The notes beneath the pieces were generated by a model. That model searched no databases and was not told the DNA's origin. It saw nothing but the letters and a program-made list of their open reading frames with translations. From positions 115,465,319-115,529,318 of the forward strand of contig CP136066.1 of NCBI GenBank assembly GCA_032622095.1: a DNA stretch of 64,000 nucleotides, given 5' to 3'. The translations under genes and the position numbers were made by a program. Source of the DNA: Siphonodentalium dalli. Its lineage: Eukaryota > Mollusca > Scaphopoda > Gadilida > Siphonodentaliidae. How positions within the stretch are numbered: the first letter of the stretch is position 1; every line of letters begins with the position of its first letter. Below are positions 10,863-22,739 of this stretch, in pieces.

Positions 10863-11899
10863 TGGATATTTTATTGGCATTGCAGTTTGTGGATGAGGTG
10901 GGGTGGGGTAGGGCTAGGGCTTAATGAATGGAGAGTAAAGTAGGAGAGAGCAGCGTGGAGGAGGTGCAGTTGGATGAAACAAATACAACAACAAACCAAA
11001 AAAAATGTCAATGGCTAACAGCCAAAAGGATCATTAGCTCACCTGAGACGAAGTTTCCGGTGGAGCTATAGTCATCACCCGTCGTCCGTCCATCCATCCA
11101 TCCGGCCATCGTCCGTCAACAATTCTTTGAACATCTTCTCCTCTGGAACCGTAAGACCAAATTGGTTCATATTTGGTGTGGATGTTCCCTAGGTGACTCT
11201 CATTCAGATTTGTTCAAATGAGGTCACTGGGTCAAATAGTTGCGAAGCCAGGGCCATAACTCTGTAATTCTTACAACAACTTCTTCTCAAATTTCATTGG
11301 GCCGAATGGGTTCATATATGGTACAAAGGGTCTTTGGGGGACTGTTATTCAGATTTGTTCAAATGAGGTCACTGGGTCGAATGTGGGCAGAGTCAGTGAC
11401 ATAACTAAAAAAACAAAAACATTTTAATTCAGATTTTTTGAATTTTCACCTTACTCAATTTAACAAACAAACAATTTTTTTTTAAGCATGTTATAAAATT
11501 TGAAAAAAGTGACACCATTATAACATCTGCAGAGTTATGAAACTTTAATCTTTAATCTTCTGAAATTACAGAAATATTCCATTACCCATCCCCCTCCCAC
11601 ATGGCCCAGACCCACCCCCACCCTGCAGTGGCCTACACCCAACCAACATCCCTTCCAACGGATATCATTTCCAGCTTCCAACATTAATACCTGTTCTATT
11701 AAAGTTGCAGATATCTCTTTGTGGATAGACAGAGAGAAACACAGGTCATTAATCTAGATTAGAATAAAATGTCACTGACAGCTTGTATAAACATACTGCT
11801 AGCAATTTTAAACAAACTGCCTGAATTTAGTGTGTCTGACATTTGCAGGTCAGAGAATCATTAATATGAGGCACAATCTATCATGTATTGTTCAACAGG

Positions 11900-12335
11900 G
11901 CAATTAGGATGTCTGTCATTTGCAGAATGAGGTCCCCAGAGGGTGAATTTAGTCCGCTGTGTGGGATAGCATCACCAAGTTCACCCTCTGGAGACCTCAT
12001 TCTGCTTAGGCCTCATCTTCTTGGAAGTTTCTATAGTATCAAATTAACATTGTTGTTAGTTACATTTCCCTTCTAGGAAGTTTCTATATCCCCTAATTTG
12101 CAGAAGATAAAATTCATAATTGAGGTGTCCAATGGGTGAACATACACTTCAACTGGGGAACTTCAATCTTATCCTAGGTCTGCCATAGCAGTTGAGGGCC
12201 TTAGCAGAATGAGGTCTCCAGAGGGTGAATTTAGTGATGCTAGCCCACTGTGCAGGATAGCATCACTAAAGTCACCCTCTGGGGGACCTCATTCCGCAAA
12301 TGACAGACACACTATCATACTATTTCAAGGCTTGA
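11900..12335. mobile_element. Hairpin element related to the one at 53048
   Basis: TGTCTGTCATTTGCAGAATG starts near 11910 and its complement lies near 12290-12310, followed by CTATTTCAAGGCTTG, the terminal sequence of the copy at 53048-53301. Inside are inverted blocks of GAATGAGGTCYCCAGAGGGT and CACCCTCTGGRGACCTCATT. Left end less clear than in the 53-kb copy. Confidence 0.6.
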
Positions 12336-13028
12336 TTGTATAATACATTCTGTTGCTTGAGGCCAGGCACATACAATGTAGGAATAGGCACACTATTTGC
12401 AGGCTTGCTCCTTTGGTGATTGTGGTTCAGATTTGTTCAATCAGGGTCACCAGGTCAAGTAGGTGCAAGGCCAGCTACATTACTCTTTCTCTACATAGTA
12501 ATTCATGATGTGTCTTCTATGCAAGAATCAAATGGCCTATTTTGCTTATATTTGGTATGAAATTACCTTGGGTGATAGATTTGTGAAAATGGGATCACAA
12601 AGTCAAATAAGGGCAGAGCCAGAGACTTAACTATTTCACTACATAGTAATTCTAAAAATATGTTTGCAAGAACTAGTTGGCTTATTTAGCATGGAATGTT
12701 CTTCCTTGACTGCAATTCAGATGTTTTTTAAATGGGGTCAATTGGTCAAATAGGGGCCAAACGAAGGACAGTTTCCCTCTTAATATGCTTCCTTCACAAG
12801 GACCATCAGGTCTATTTTACTGATATTTATCATATGTATGAAGGGTTCTTTGGTGTCTGGGATTCAAATTTATTCAGATGGGGTCGCCAGGTTAAATAGG
12901 GTGGGACCAGGGACATAACTATATGTCTCTATAGTAATTCTTAAAATGTCTTCTCAAGAGAGGTTGGACTATTTAGCTTACATATAGTATGGAGCAATCA
13001 GGAGGATCCTCAAGTGACTGGGAAAGAC

Positions 13029-13812
13029 TTTCATTTTTGAGGGGCGCGATCGCTCTTGCGCACCATCGCGCGCCTGAAATTGAATACCAGCGAGGGATCG
13101 ATTGCGCACCTAGGCCAAATACAGCGAGCGAAGTTGGCCGAACCTGATAACGATATTTTCAGTGTCGACCCAGACGACATTGGTTAATAATGTGTCCCAT
13201 TTTCCGTTTTATTACCGCGTTGCGAGAATGCCTGTGTGATGTGTCGCGAGATCAAAGGTGCCGCGACCTAGTTTATCAATTCCACAACTTTCCATTCACA
13301 GTGCGGTGTCAATCAACTCGCCCGACGTTTGATCACTGACACCAGTAAATTATTTGAGGTCACACGGTGTCGAATGCACAATCTGTCTGAATGATTCAAA
13401 GATAAAAATACATTTGAATGATTTCTATGTATGGCTTATGACGTCACATAAATTCCTGGAAAATCAAAGTGAGACCACGTGGCCGGGAGAAGTTGATATT
13501 ATTCTGTCAGCATGGAATCGGAGTATTAAATTGATTCTTTATTAATAATTATGAATTACAATTAGTATAGGAGCATGTACAATATAAAACATAGTGTGTA
13601 ACATTCACTTGTGCTTATGGATAGTGGATTAAGCAGTGTTAAACCATCAAAGAGATTCACTGGACATCGATCGTGAGTTAACTAATTCAATTTACGCGGC
13701 ATTTATGAATGTATTTCGGATTTCCGGCAATCCGTTGTTTATTTTATCTTGATAGGAACTGCGTGCCTGGGCCCAAAACCAGCGAGCGAGACTATGCGCG
13801 CCTTCATTTTCT
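13029..13812. mobile_element. TIR element with GC-rich ends
   Basis: GACTTTCATTTTTGAGG at the left matches the complement of CTAAAAATGAAAGTC at the right. Just inside both ends are GCGCGATCGCTCTTGCGC-like and GAGCGAGACTATGCGCGCC sequences that also pair. It interrupts the modular repeat (flanks rejoin as GTGACTGGGA / GAGATTCAG). No transposase seen; superfamily not assigned. Confidence 0.5.
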
Positions 13813-13899
13813 AAAAATGAAAGTCTGCTGAGATTCAGATTTGTTAAAATGAGGTCAATTTGTCAAGAAATGGTGGGGCTATGGGGAGTTAACACTTTT

Positions 13900-15180
13900 G
13901 TGTCTAATAAAATCATTGAAACATCTACCTTGGAACCACCTGACTGATTAATCTGACATACATGTATTGTGTTTTGGGTCCATGGATAATTGGGCTTCAA
14001 ACATGTCTAAATGGTTTTGGAAAAAGGCGCTTGTGAGATTGGAAATTTCCAACAATTGAGAAAGTTTGAGGTGTCAGTTGTGAAATTCCAACCTATGACT
14101 TGGGAGTCTGTAGCCCGGTCAAAGGGGACTTGTTGAGCTGGAGGAGGAGGGGGTGATCAGTAGTGTACAACGGTTGGTAATTTCAAGGTGGATTTTCACC
14201 AATCTACATATGTGAAGTCTCTCTAGCCACATATCCTGTTTAGAGCTATTTCTTTTAAAGTGATTATGAAAAGTTCTGACTGTTGTAGTCTCCAGAGTCC
14301 CAGTCTTATCAGTCTTTGCAGTCTGGTGAGCGACCCCACAGTCATTGACTGTCTTGTTTGTATAGGTATCTGTTTTCAAAGCTATGCATGTTGTAAGCTA
14401 AATTTATGAGATTTCATAGTTTCAGAGGTATTAATTATCTTTCTCTCTAATTGTATGTTTATAGGCAGAGCTATGCGGGTTGTGAGGCTCATCGGGTTGA
14501 GAGGTTTTGTTTGTTTCTTTTCCAAAGTTTTGATTTTGAATTTTTTGTTTTTTATAAATTGTAGAATTGTAGAATATGTGAGACCAATCATTGTAGACTA
14601 ATGGGGGTAATTCAATTTGATGCATGAGTATGGCAAGATTATTTGTTCTAAGTTCTAGAGTCTAGAGGCTCATATACTTAATGTTATAATAGGAAAACAA
14701 TATTGAGTGAAGACAAGAAATATGGTTTCATGCAGGAAGAGCAAGTGTTCATAAGAATAATAGGAATGGGAAAACAAAATTATGACAAGAGATATGGTTT
14801 CATGCAGGAAGAGCAAGCATAAAAATAATAATCATACATGAATATAGATATTAGTAGTATTCCAAGAATAAATGAATACATTAATTCTGGTAACATGCAC
14901 AGGATCGTGCAATACATTATACAAGTTAAGCTTTAATATGGGCCTTATTTGTTCAGCTAGTATTGTCATTTTATGGGTATTACTGGAATTACTGAGTATA
15001 TTTGGATTTAGATTTACAACGATGTCATCAGAATTAAATATTCGAGTAAGGTATGTCTCCAGCGTTATGATGGAATGATACCGGTCTGGACCTACACTCG
15101 CATCGTTATTCATTCCAGATGATTTAGTAACTATATGAGTATTTCAGGAGGAAATAAATATATGTAGAGTATAAAGGCCT
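13900..15180. other. No gene seen; one short tandem duplication
   Basis: An 80-bp-scale duplication at about 14692-14822 repeats ATATGGTTTCATGCAGGAAG followed by AGCAAG. A few 60-90-residue minus-strand frames (14119-15113) show no recognisable domain and are probably chance frames. Confidence 0.4.
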
Positions 15181-15194
15181 AATACTCAAATTCA

Positions 15195-16820
15195 ATTTAT
15201 AAATTACAAGCAGATTAGCCCGCGACTGGCAGGATTCGTCCCATGCCTTTGTCAGAAACATGACTATATGAGCATATATGAGCAAGGACACGGCCGCATG
15301 CGAAATTGGACCCGATTTGACCTTTAATTAACCATTTTGAAGGTCAATGTCAGGTTGGGGTCACGATTTGACCCTTCCAATACACTCCCTGGACAAAAGT
15401 ATCCCTAGGTATCAAATTTCGTCGAAATCCGCCAGTTTAACCAGATTTGACCTGTCCAAAACACTCCCCGGACAAAAGTATCCCTAGGTATCAAATTTCG
15501 TCGAAATCCACCAGTTTGACCCGATTTGACCTTGAATTGACCATTTTGAAGGTCAGGTCGTGGTCACGATTCGACCCATCCAAAACACTCCCCAGACAAA
15601 AGTATCCCTAGGTATCAAATTTCGTCGAAATCCGCCAGTTTTACCCGATTTGACCTTGAATTGACCATTTTGAAGGTCAAAGCCAGGTCGGGGTCATGAT
15701 TTGACCCATCCATGACACTTCCCGGACAAAAATACCCCTAGGTAGCAAGTTTGGGCTCAATCGTTCAAGCCGTTTTCGAGTCTATAAAGGATATATATAT
15801 ATGGATATATATATTCTGTATGTCTCAAAATATATAGTAGACTAGCAGGTTAGCCCGCCACTGGCGTGGTTAGTCTCATGGTTTTGTTCGAAAAAGCAAT
15901 TGCAACAGCTTCCGAGACACGTATGCTGCACCTAGGTGTAAAATTTCGTCGAAATCCGCCAGTTTTACCCGATTTGACCTTGAATTGATCATTGTCAAGG
16001 TCAGGTCGGGGTCACAACCCGTCCATGAAACTTCCCGCACAAAAGTATCCCTAGGTAGCAAGTTTGAGCTCAATCGGTTCGAGTCTATAAAGGACACACA
16101 CGTATATATCATTTGTGGGTACCCGTTTCAAGGTGAAGATCACCTCGGGCGGAAAAACTGACCCTATGAAAATCTTCCCCGTTCCTAGGAAGCCCTAAGT
16201 ATGTAAGAATCACACAACACGCTCATGTCTGGATACAGTCACGCTCACGCCCGGACCCAGACGTAAGAATCACATTACACGCATACGCTCTTTATCACGA
16301 CACTGCGGATACGAGCGCTCTTTAACTATCAACGCGATTAACCCCACAGTGCCATTTTTTGTGACTGGAAGTGGTGAACGGGTGCTCGGAGCTTCTCCAA
16401 AACACCTCGACGACCATTCCCGTGGATTTTTACCCTTAGATGGGAAGTTTGGTCTCGATCGGTGCAGCCGTTTTTGATTCTATAAGTACATACACACATA
16501 TATACGTAGTTCTCAAAATATATAGTAGACTAGCAGATTAGCCCGCCACTGGCGGCATTGGTCACATGGCTTTGATCGATCCATTAATTTTTGTTTTTCA
16601 CGGTAACCCCGTACAGGCATATCATATATACCGACAAAAATATTGCCCGTCCTGAGTTGACCATACATAACAAATTTCACGTCGATGTCACCGCTGACGA
16701 CTGAGATATCGCCCAAGGTCATTTGTGGGTACCTGTTTCAAGGTCAAGGTCACCTCAGGCGGACAAACTGACCCGACGAAAATCTTCCCCGTCTCTTGGA
16801 AGCCCTAAGTACGAAATTAG
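15195..16820. repeat. Tandem 'ttagcccgccactgg' repeat with 'atttgacc' sub-units
   Basis: Three superunits start with ACTAGCAGRTTAGCCCGCNA near 15205, 15842 and 16527. Within the first, a sub-unit repeats several times between about 15305 and 15750. It runs from GATTTGACCTTGAATTGACC through AGTATCCCTAGGTATCAAAT to TTTCGTCGAAATCCGCCAGT. Superunits end in ATATATA-rich stretches. No coding signal. Confidence 0.7.
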
Positions 16821-17157
16821 ATATCCCCAGTTTCCAAAAGCAAAAGATATGAGGTTGAATTTGTGAAATATGGACCCTGGTGCAAACACTTGCAGGGCCC
16901 TAAAATTTATTAACATAGGATTTCCCATTCAAATCGATTTATGACGATAAAACTCTTATTTAAAAAAAATTTAAGCTGAGACTTCGTGTGTCTGTGTGTA
17001 TAATAATTATATATTCTTAAAATGACAGAGTCCAACACGTAATTATGTTTTAGATGGAAGAAATTAAATTTTTTCGACAGTGCTTTAATTGGCATTTTTC
17101 ATGTGTAGGAATATGCCCACTTTTCGAAAATTGTCAACCTCAAAATCATTGCATTAA

Positions 17158-17549
17158 CCCTTTACCCAACAGAAGGGCCCTGTGCCAATGCATTCTCTTA
17201 TATATGCGAGTCGACCATAGGTCGCCTCGCATATATAAGAGAATGCATTGGCTTAACACATTAAAAATTATAAAATTGTTAAAGAATGTAAGAAAAAATG
17301 GTAAAAAGTGTTAAAAAAAGATTTTTTTTAGGCCAATGCATTCTCTTATATATGCGAGGCGACCTATGGTCGACTCGCATATATAAGAGAATGCATTGGC
17401 ACAGGGCATAACTGTAACTATCACAATGTGGTCAAGGAGCCGGTTCCAATGATATCCATATTTGTATGGTTCTATTGAGACAGACCGAAGATATTTTAGG
17501 CTGTTGAAGCTTTATTTGGCCGGTTTTGGCCGGTTTGTTGGGTAAAGGG
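17158..17549. mobile_element. piggyBac-like MITE, copy 1 (392 bp)
   Basis: TTAA at 17154-17157 and 17550-17553 flanks an element that starts CCCTTTACCCAACA and ends TGTTGGGTAAAGGG. TTAA targets plus CCCTTT-type ends are the hallmarks of piggyBac-type elements. Inside are two hairpins built on GCCAATGCATTCTCTTATAT (about 17182-17254 and 17332-17401), separated by an AT-rich spacer. Copies at 34093-34484 and 44279-44661 are almost identical, so spread was recent. No coding capacity. Confidence 0.88.
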
Positions 17550-17553
17550 TTAA

Positions 17554-18613
17554 ATCGCTTCCGTGTTTCGTAATGAGAAATATACCTTGCCAGACTGCCA
17601 GTATAGTATGGTAGTACCAATATTAGTCTAAGTCATAATAAATTAGAAACTGCTGTTGATGTTGATAACATTTGTATGTTGTTGCTGGAATATCTTCAAA
17701 CCAGTGGAAAAGTTATACATCAAGGATGTGCTCACGCCGGGGCGGCAATGGCCGGGAGTAGTCGAGTTGAAGTGTTTGGTGACTCTCTCATTCAAAGTGC
17801 GTCTGTGTCTGTATGCAAATACTGTGATTGATGTCTCAATCAAAATACAAACTAGGCTCCATGTTGCTTAACTTAAATCGTCAGATGAGAGTCGACCTGT
17901 ATGTCACCATGCAATGTCACTCAATGTCACTTTAACGTTAATTTACATAGATAGCCAGTTGTTTGTATTCTGCAATTTTAATCTCAATGTGCCATCGAAC
18001 CCTTTTACCGTGGCATAACTGCTCCCTGTTTGATCGCGACATAACTGCTCCCTGGTTGATCGCGACAGATTGATATATATCGGCCCCGATGTTGTATCAT
18101 TTGAAATTCAGTGTTGAGCAACGTCATTTATTATTTAATTAGCTGCAAGAGGGTTATAAATGGGTGTGCAATTTATGTCTAACTAAATGTAATTGTGCTG
18201 AATTATTTAGAACAACATGGCTAATCGCCTCCAAGTTTAATGTTCTAAAATTAATCCCAACGGATTAGGCAAATGTAGAAGAATCCAATGGATCAGGTGA
18301 ATATCACATGGACCTTAGTTGTAAATTACTGTTGTACACCATCATCAGACACTCGTGGGAGGTAGTACTAGTGCTTCATATTTCCCTCAACACCGGTGTC
18401 CACTCTGACAAAACTACGTTGCAGTAAATACATTCACAAATTCTGCCTGTTAATTCAAAGCTGGCATAGCTCTCAAGTCTGCCAATTCACAGCATAAAAA
18501 TTTCTTCAAAGTGTGCAAATTCAGCAAAACTATCCAATGGGAATGTCTCTTCATGATCCCCTTCACAAACTATTGGATGAGCTTTACATAATGTTTGCTT
18601 ATACTACTTCCAG
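17554..18613. other. Non-coding stretch upstream of the first PLC-beta exon
   Basis: Contains a 26-bp-scale tandem duplication near 18012-18066 (CATAACTGCTCCCTG..GATCGCGAC twice). Exon 18614 starts in phase 0 behind a splice acceptor, so this is intronic. The earlier exons coding the PLC N-terminus were not found in the window. Confidence 0.5.
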
Positions 18614-18754
18614 GATGGAAAATTACGAGAATCACTCCAGATTGGTCCGTCTGATATTCCTCTTGAGGATAAAACATTAACAGTCGTTACGGGCTCTGAC
18701 ATGGTTAACATAGACATGGTCAACTTCGTTTGTGCAAGCAAGGATGTCGTACAG
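18614..18754 (+). CDS. PLCB4: Phospholipase C beta, exon coding the end of the PH domain
   Basis: PLC-beta hydrolyses phosphatidylinositol 4,5-bisphosphate to IP3 and diacylglycerol at the plasma membrane when activated by Gq. This exon encodes 47 residues (DGKLRESLQIGPSDIP, then TLTVVTGSDMVNIDMVNF). That matches the later strands of the PLC-beta PH domain, where a lTVvtGtDmVN block is typical. It lies between a TTCCAG acceptor and a GTTTGT donor and is phase 0 at both ends. The next coding residues are at 25600, after a 6.8-kb intron filled by transposons. Exons for the first part of the PH domain are not in view. The PLCB4/NorpA subtype comes from residue patterns across all five exons and needs a tree. 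Confidence 0.82.
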
Positions 18755-18946
18755 GTTTGTAAAATTTATGTTCATTTCGATGATGTAAGCAGAATTTTTG
18801 TACCCAGTACATGGTTGACAGATATTGTTATCAATTTTACCTCTGGACTTACTGGTGAATTACACGGTTCCTTCCATCAATCAATCTGAACATTTAAATG
18901 GCAGGTTCTTTTTTCGGACCAGTACAGCTGACCAGTAATGTCTTAA

Positions 18947-19272
18947 CCCTTTAGCGAGTAGAACGACATATATGTCGTCTATCGGTTGAGGAGTAGAACG
19001 ACATATATGTCGTTTCAGGAAGTGTTTTATGTAGACATAACTTCAATAAATCATCTGATTTATAAATGATTTGTACTGGAGTTATTTTGATTAATATAAT
19101 GTCCCAAATGTATAAGTGCAATCGATTATGATAACACACGTTAACAAAAAATGCACATAAATTAAAACAAATTATTGGACACTTTTGACCCGAACTTGTT
19201 AATAATTATTGCTTTGACGTTAAATTTACTCATGACGTCATGTATATGACGTTACAGATACTCTCCAAAGGG
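18947..19272. mobile_element. TTAA-flanked MITE (326 bp), piggyBac-like
   Basis: TTAA at 18943-18946 and 19273-19276. The element starts CCCTTTAGCGAGTA and ends TACTCTCCAAAGGG, so the terminal inverted repeat is short and imperfect. GAACGACATATATGTCGT occurs twice near the left end and is itself palindromic. TGACGTCATGTATATGACG lies near the right end. No coding capacity. Confidence 0.7.
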
Positions 19273-20852
19273 TTAACTAATGTCTCAGTAAACATCAGAC
19301 CCACATACACATATATACTAGTAATACTCTTGGGATAAAAAAAAAAACATAACCTTTATGCTTACCGGTATTAAATCTTGGAAGTGTTGTGGGACTATGT
19401 TTATTGAGATATTGGGATATCAGGCTAGCTATACTGCACTTCTGCCAGAATTGCTTGAGCCATCACTCAGGTCAGTTAAAGATAGTGCAAACATGTTGCT
19501 GGAAATCTGCTTGCTAACTCCTATGAAAAAAATAACATGTTCAGAAATTGATAACAGATATCCAATGCATATATCCTCTGCTTGTTATTTCATACAACAT
19601 GACAGTGTTGCTTATTCTGAAAGGTTTCTGCTAGGGGTTGGGGGAATGAGACTCCTATACCGCTTGAAGAAAATGTCAGCCATGCAACCATCATATCTGG
19701 TATTAGTAAATCACCCATGATATAAGCCCATATTTGGAATGTCTGCCTGGTAATGTGGTGGATCAACGAATTTCAAATCGTTTTTATAACCCCCACTTTT
19801 CAATGAAAAATGGAGGGAATACTGGATTGATTTTGATTTGCTGTCTGCCATCTATTTACAAAATCTTAATATTACAGCACATGAAAACTAGACCATACCG
19901 TGTGTACTTTTTTAACTTGAGTGGGAGAATCCATTTAGTAATTAAAGGGTTAATGTTAATTGTTGAAGATGGTAAATAAAAGCCCTATACCATTGCCAAC
20001 TTAGTCATTTATGGAAAACTTCAGGGGCCAATTCTCATTTAAAACTCTTTAAAATCTCAATTTGTAGATAATCGATTCTTTGATATTGCTTCATTAGAAA
20101 TTTTCATTAATTTTTTACCGAACATAATTACTCAATGTTGCCGTTGATAACACCCTATGGCATTTTAATTCAAGTCAAGTGTCAAATGTTTTTGACTGGG
20201 AAATTATGAGCTCAGTGGTGCATACCAAGTGGGTTCCTGAAGAAGTGACGTGGTATTGTCAAATAGCCAAAGATCATTATTCTAAAGTAGTGTGAATTGA
20301 GAGAATATTGATTATTCTTGGATTCTGTCTCAGCAGATATGTTGACATGTAGCGTGGGTTAGGCTTCCATTGTTGACAGTGATGTACATAGCACGTCCAT
20401 TGTCTGGGGTGTGTTGAACTCTGAAATTATGATACAAATTTTCAATGTGTGTAAGATAAATTCCACTGATAACATCTCCTTTAGTTAATATGAACCCCAT
20501 ATGGCCTCCACTTATATATTCCTTCAGCCCTTGAACTTGGCATTTTACTTCTTTGGCATTGCTTTAGAATTGCATGATATTCTATATTTGCTTCTATGAC
20601 TTTTAAATGTCTTCAGCATTGCCTTTTGCCATAGCTAATTTTGAGGGCTTAATTGTTCCTTTATATGGGTGACTTGCCTCCCTCTCTATAATCCTTTTCT
20701 GTTAGCATATACACTAACTACTTGACATCCTTATCAATGTACTCATAAACATCCTTATCAATGAACTCATAATACTCATTTCATATGAAATATAGTCAAA
20801 AGTTCAGAAATTAGAGCTGTACTGATACACTTGGTCATGATAAGATACAAAT

Positions 20853-21850
20853 CACAACTAGAATGCACTCAGAGAGATGCCAACGTGCGCAAAAATGTAA
20901 TAAACAATAATTTAAAAAATAATTTCACTGTATTTTACTTAATTTATTTAATTTAATTTAATGTTAGCAAAAAAAGACAATTACCATTTCTCATTATATC
21001 ACAGATAAAAGGCAAATTACTATATTAATCATTTTAAGTAATTACAACCAAATCCATGTTGCCGAAAGGATGAGACTTTAATATCGATTACATTTTTTTC
21101 AGCGGCATATTTTGATTTTCATTTTCCGATAGTCAAAGTTGACCAAAGGAGCAATTATAAGAAATAATGAATACCATTTGTGTAAATATTGATAGCAGCC
21201 AATATGCAACAATAAATATCAATAATTAATTAATAATTAATCAATAACGATCATTTTATGTAATAATAAACTCTTCAAACGGTGTTTGTGCCAACAAATG
21301 CGTTTTGTTTTGTGTTACGTCATTCGTCGTATTTGACCCGGAACTCGGCTGAAGGTTAGGCTATTCAGCCTATTGCGTCGAATTACGAAATCGCGTTTTG
21401 AATGTCTCTCTTTTCCCGCACGATAATAACCAAAAATGATAAAACTTCCCAATTATAAGGAAAAATACCCAAATGAAGGAGTCTATGTAGATCCGGAAGG
21501 AGTCTATAGACTCTTTGATGTAGAGTTCTGATGGAGAAAATGTAGGTCGATCTATTTTTGTCATAACTCTGACGTATTTTGACCTGGGAGAAAAAATCGA
21601 AATCGAGGCTCACTACGAGCATGCCAGTTTTAAATATAGAAACAGGGAATCCCGACAAAGGGCGATATCGGCGACAAACAAATAATCGAAAACAACACAT
21701 AAAATAAACATAGCAAAAACGCGGCACAGTAATAATGTCAGAACGTCACAAGGTTTTATGTCGTTTTTGGTGACGTCATGGAGTGAAACGGAGTAGGGTG
21801 ACACCAACCTACGAATCTCTCTGATCGCCATACTGTTGCGCGAGCGCACG
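20853..21850. other. Unidentified 1-kb segment inside the hAT MITE
   Basis: Bounded by a near-identical 15-bp sequence (TAAGATACAAATCAC / TAAGATACGAATCAC) and absent from the intact MITE copy, so it looks inserted. The left half is very AT-rich (20890-21260). The right half is CpG-richer and contains GCGCGAGCGCACGT. No convincing protein: the 114-residue minus-strand frame 21383-21727 has no recognisable domain. Confidence 0.4.
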
Positions 21851-22060
21851 TAATAAGATACGAATCACGATAAACGATACAATACTTAAAATTTTTAACT
21901 AAAATGTAGTTTATTAGTAAGCTATATGATTCAAATAAACATAAGACATGTAAACTTGAGAGATTAACATTGCAGATTTTGCTGTTTTACACATGCCCAT
22001 ATTCAGAAATTACATGACTTCCTATATCACGATACACATAGCATGATACGCTCTATTTTT

Positions 22061-22097
22061 ATCAAGCTTTCGGCCCTATCTGGACCTTCCTCAGGAC
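22061..22097 (-). ncRNA. Hammerhead-ribozyme-like motif in the Penelope terminal repeat
   Basis: Minus-strand reading gives CCTGAGGAAGGTCC, loop AGATA, then GGGCCGAAAGC. GGTCC and GGGCC pair as a stem II between a CTGAGGA box and GAAA, the arrangement of a hammerhead core. Penelope-like elements are known to carry hammerheads in their terminal repeats. The usual box is CTGATGA; here the T is G, and I cannot define stems I and III. Activity is doubtful. An inverted copy lies at 24382-24418. Confidence 0.4.
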
Positions 22098-22401
22098 AAT
22101 ATCAGATGTTAAAACACAATCACATGTTGTACGATTGGCATACTTTCACAAAATGAGTCAGTGGATCAACCAACTTCCGTTAAACCGCGTCATGATGTTG
22201 TGGGTCCATGGTAACGTTGCCGCGTAGCATCTGGAAATTTATAATTCAGAACTCAGAATGTCAGTGTAGAATGACTTGTTTTTGTGTTGAACCCATTACC
22301 ATTGCCTTCCCGCGTTCCCAACTTTCGTATCCACATATCTTCCCTAACTAGTCTCTCTCGCTTCCCGCCGTTCCGATTGACGAACTTTACCACAGAAACC
22401 T

Positions 22402-22734
22402 TCAAGTCCCTCCACCTCTGTGTCCATGAGCTCGAAAGTGGTGGTATATTGGCATGTTCGAGTGTAATCTAATATCTCTCAAATGTTCTGCGACGCGTTC
22501 ACTCAGAGATCGTCCAGTTTCACCGACATATACTGCCGTAGCACACGCTTCACATGTCAATGCATATATCAAGTTCCTACTCTGGCAATTGTCATTCCGT
22601 TTTACACTGAATTCCTTAGATCCCGATGTACTTTTAATGTTGTCGAGTGTTGTGATATCACACGATTCACATTCTTCAGTGCACAACACAGTTGGAGAAT
22701 TCACGACCCTCGCGGTTTTCCTCTGGACAAGCAT
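22402..22734 (-). CDS. Penelope-like GIY-YIG endonuclease domain
   Basis: 110 residues. The GIY-YIG signature reads YALTC (57-61) and YVGET (69-73) with the conserved arginine near residue 80 in SLSERVAEH. Paired cysteines lie before and at it (C18, C22, C25, C50, C61, C64), like the zinc-binding linker ahead of the nuclease in Penelope-like proteins. The domain nicks target DNA for retrotransposition. The initiating Met here is nominal. This reading belongs to the RT protein and has been separated by a frameshift near 22745-22755: the alternative frame upstream reads NLGD directly before it. The last residues lie in the terminal repeat. Confidence 0.82.
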   Translation of the reverse strand: MLVQRKTARVVNSPTVLCTEECESCDITTLDNIKSTSGSKEFSVKRNDNCQSRNLIYALTCEACATAVYVGETGRSLSERVAEHLRDIRLHSNMPIYHHFRAHGHRGGGT

Positions 22735-22739
22735 GTCAC

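Larger units (their letters stand above)
1..10870 (-). mobile_element. CR1-like non-LTR retrotransposon (LINE), broken and twice interrupted
   Basis: Pieces of one LINE copy lie in order on the minus strand. They are a C4HC3 PHD-type zinc finger (10862-10708), an endonuclease fragment (9395-9099), a linker (8721-8395), the start of the reverse transcriptase (about 8090-7796) and more reverse transcriptase (118-1, running off the left edge). PHD plus APE-type endonuclease plus RT is the layout of CR1/L2-like LINEs. The copy is interrupted by an 8-bp-TSD hAT element (9414-10588) and by a 7.68-kb insert (119-7795). Removing the latter restores the RT reading frame exactly. Frameshifts and stops elsewhere mean it is dead. 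The clade is inferred from architecture, not from a search. Confidence 0.82.
11037..13900. repeat. Diverged modular repeat with 'gtcaaatgaggtcactgg' units
   Basis: Begins AGCTCACCTGAGACGAAG, then a CATC-rich stretch (about 11088-11103). Next come diverged modules with a TTGGTTCATATTTGGT step, then CAGATTTGTTCAAATGAGG, then GGGCAGAGxCAGxGACxTAAC. Modules are visible at about 11150, 11280, 12420, 12530, 12640, 12740, 12850, 12970 and 13840. The run is interrupted by hairpin elements (11900-12330) and by the element at 13029-13812. No coding signal. Repeats of this style are common in bivalve genomes, as far as I recall. Confidence 0.6.

Noticed and set aside
14119-15113. Several 60-93-residue minus-strand frames that might be a LINE 5' region
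   Set aside because: No endonuclease, PHD or RT motif could be found, and frames overlap on both strands.
19358-19720. 120-residue plus-strand frame in the first PLC-beta intron
   Set aside because: No domain, no suitable splice sites in phase with the flanking PLC exons, and it lies in ordinary AT-rich sequence.
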